Of a stretch of DNA of 7,032 nucleotides, positions 6,425 through 7,032 are shown piece after piece; the stretch's first letter is position 1; each line of letters starts with the position of its first letter. The notes below the pieces were generated by a model that did no database searches, was not told the DNA's origin, and saw nothing but the letters and a program-made list of their open reading frames with translations. Source of the DNA: Limiplasma sp036645955. Lineage in GTDB: Bacteria; Bacillota; Clostridia; Christensenellales; Aristaeellaceae. A program made the translations under genes and the position numbers. The DNA is taken from contig JAVXND010000105.1 in the NCBI GenBank assembly GCA_036645955.1, positions 1 to 7,032 on the forward strand. Reading direction: 5' to 3'.

Positions 6425-6617
6425 TAAAGTATCCTTACTCGCGGTTCCACCCTGCTTGAAAGCCAATGGCCTTCACTCATTCGTGCGCTGTAACGCTCGC
6501 CGTGCGATCCCGTCGATGGGTGGTATCCCTGCGTTTTTCTGCATCCGCCGTTTTCAGCCAATGGCGGCGGTCTCTTTGATGCATTGCGGCGCGGCGTGTC
6601 CCATGTCATTCGTGGAT
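6390..6617 (-). promoter_or_regulatory. T-box riboswitch, tRNA-Thr responsive (specifier ACC)
   Basis: This untranslated leader senses uncharged tRNA-Thr and lets transcription continue into thrS. The T-box core AGGGTGGAACCGCG is at 6440-6453; its seven-base bulge TGGAACC (6443-6449) carries the UGG-type contact for the tRNA CCA end. Stem I spans 6516-6604 and is closed by ATGGG/CCCAT. Its distal part has AGAGA (6571-6575) and a CCGCCG/CGGCGG helix around GGCTG (6555-6559), the expected AG-bulge and GNUG elements. The specifier triplet ACC, a Thr codon followed by A, is at 6522-6524 on the 3' side of Stem I. Stem III is the 7-bp GAAGGCC/GGCTTTC hairpin at 6458-6474, directly before the T-box. 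The 5' end is set from the promoter. Details of Stem II (about 6475-6515) are not resolved by eye. Confidence 0.95.
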
Positions 6618-6623
6618 GGGGTT

Positions 6624-6652
6624 ATGATAGCACCGCAGGATGGGAATGTCAA
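6624..6652 (-). promoter_or_regulatory. Promoter of the thrS T-box transcript
   Basis: On the minus strand a perfect -35 TTGACA (plus-strand 6647-6652), a 17-base spacer and a 5/6 -10 TATCAT (6624-6629) place the transcription start near 6617, a dozen bases before Stem I. The first ten bases (TTGACATTCC) are identical to those of the deacetylase promoter. Confidence 0.85.
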
Positions 6653-6663
6653 GCGCGAAAACG

Positions 6664-6693
6664 CGGGGAAATCGCCGCACGGGGAAATCGCCG
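6664..6693. repeat. Tandem 14-bp direct repeat upstream of the thrS promoter
   Basis: CGGGGAAATCGCCG occurs twice, at 6664-6677 and 6680-6693, with a two-base spacer (period 16). The second copy also lies within a small hairpin, GCACGG / CCGTGC (6677-6682 and 6691-6696). The repeat starts 12 bases upstream of the thrS -35. It could be a protein-binding site, or part of the transcript end of the gene to the right; there is no T-tract, so it is not a clear terminator. Confidence 0.6.
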
Positions 6694-6725
6694 TGCTTGC
6701 GTGAACAATCGCATTTTGCTGAAAT

Positions 6726-7032
6726 TTATAGAGATTGCAGGTAAGCTTCAAAGCTTCCTGCTTTTTCCCGCGCCTCCACGCTCTGCGGTTCCAGCAAGAA
6801 AGCAATATGCAGCTGCTTTTCATCTGTTTTATCGGATACGAGAACATATTCGCCGTCTTGTGTGCCCAAGCCATCACGCTCCACTCTGCGTCCTTGCCGC
6901 GCAAAGTACTCCTTTGCCTCGAGGAATAAAGCTTCGCGCTTTTCAATCCCAGATGCCATTTCCGTGTTGGGAAAGGAATAGGCGTCCAAGCTGGTGTAGC
7001 CCTCAACGAAAGCGCCCGCGCTGGGAGATGGC
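6726..7032 (-). CDS. Hypothetical protein, 5' end cut by window edge
   Basis: I do not recognise this protein. The frame is open from its TAA stop at 6726-6728 to the right edge (last complete codon starts at 7031), so about 101 C-terminal residues are seen and the start lies outside. A TTG at 6989 could start an 87-residue protein, but no good ribosome site precedes it and the frame is open above it, with PSPSAGAFVEGYTS upstream. The visible part is soluble-looking, charged and free of cysteine: a helical stretch EKREALFLEAKEYFARQGRR, then strand-like segments GEYVLVSDKTDEKQLHIAFL, then an acidic tail EAREKAGSFEAYLQSL. No membrane segment or known motif is visible. It runs in the same direction as thrS, but thrS has its own promoter. 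Confidence 0.6.
   Translation of the reverse strand, partial: PSPSAGAFVEGYTSLDAYSFPNTEMASGIEKREALFLEAKEYFARQGRRVERDGLGTQDGEYVLVSDKTDEKQLHIAFLLEPQSVEAREKAGSFEAYLQSL

Noticed and set aside
6554..7006. A 150-codon minus-strand reading frame overlapping the partial gene at the right edge
   Set aside because: It runs through the thrS promoter and into T-box Stem I, has a composition unlike a protein, and overlaps the better-looking frame ending at 6726.
1..7032. CRISPR arrays, tRNA or rRNA genes, insertion sequences, a defence or biosynthetic cluster
   Set aside because: No spaced repeat array, cloverleaf, transposase or cluster-type gene was seen on either strand.

Overview
The window is typical chromosomal DNA from a low-to-mid-GC Gram-positive bacterium, most likely an uncultured member of the class Clostridia. 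The evidence is a canonical T-box leader in front of threonyl-tRNA synthetase, strong AAAGGAG-type ribosome binding sites, TTGACA/TATAAT-like promoters with 17-base spacers, and an exported PdaC-like polysaccharide deacetylase. The lineage is an inference from these traits; no rRNA or other marker is present.

Layout, left to right. (1) About 19-358, minus strand: a phage-type HNH endonuclease gene broken by a frameshift at an A6 run (T6 on the plus strand). (2) 428-470: a hairpin terminator that ends the next operon. (3) 482-2711, minus strand: a three-gene polar amino-acid ABC importer operon in the order substrate-binding protein, permease, ATPase, read from right to left. (4) 2712-2935: a divergent control region with one clear promoter per strand. 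A perfect inverted repeat sits on the -10 element of the importer promoter. (5) 2936-4315, plus strand: a secreted polysaccharide (probably peptidoglycan) deacetylase. (6) 4342-4374: a bidirectional terminator between convergent genes. (7) 4391-6331, minus strand: thrS. (8) 6390-6617, minus strand: its T-box leader with Thr specifier ACC, then its promoter at 6624-6652 and a short tandem direct repeat just upstream. (9) 6726 to the right edge, minus strand: the 3' part of an unrecognised gene.

The three functional units look independently controlled. The importer operon is probably under a repressor. The deacetylase starts from a strong housekeeping-type promoter. thrS is controlled by uncharged tRNA-Thr through transcription antitermination. 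Nothing links them into one pathway.

I found no convincing undescribed system. The points most worth a second look are the broken HNH gene directly beyond the importer terminator, the operator-like palindrome, the importer binding protein without a lipobox, and the ThrRS with unusual catalytic-core motifs.
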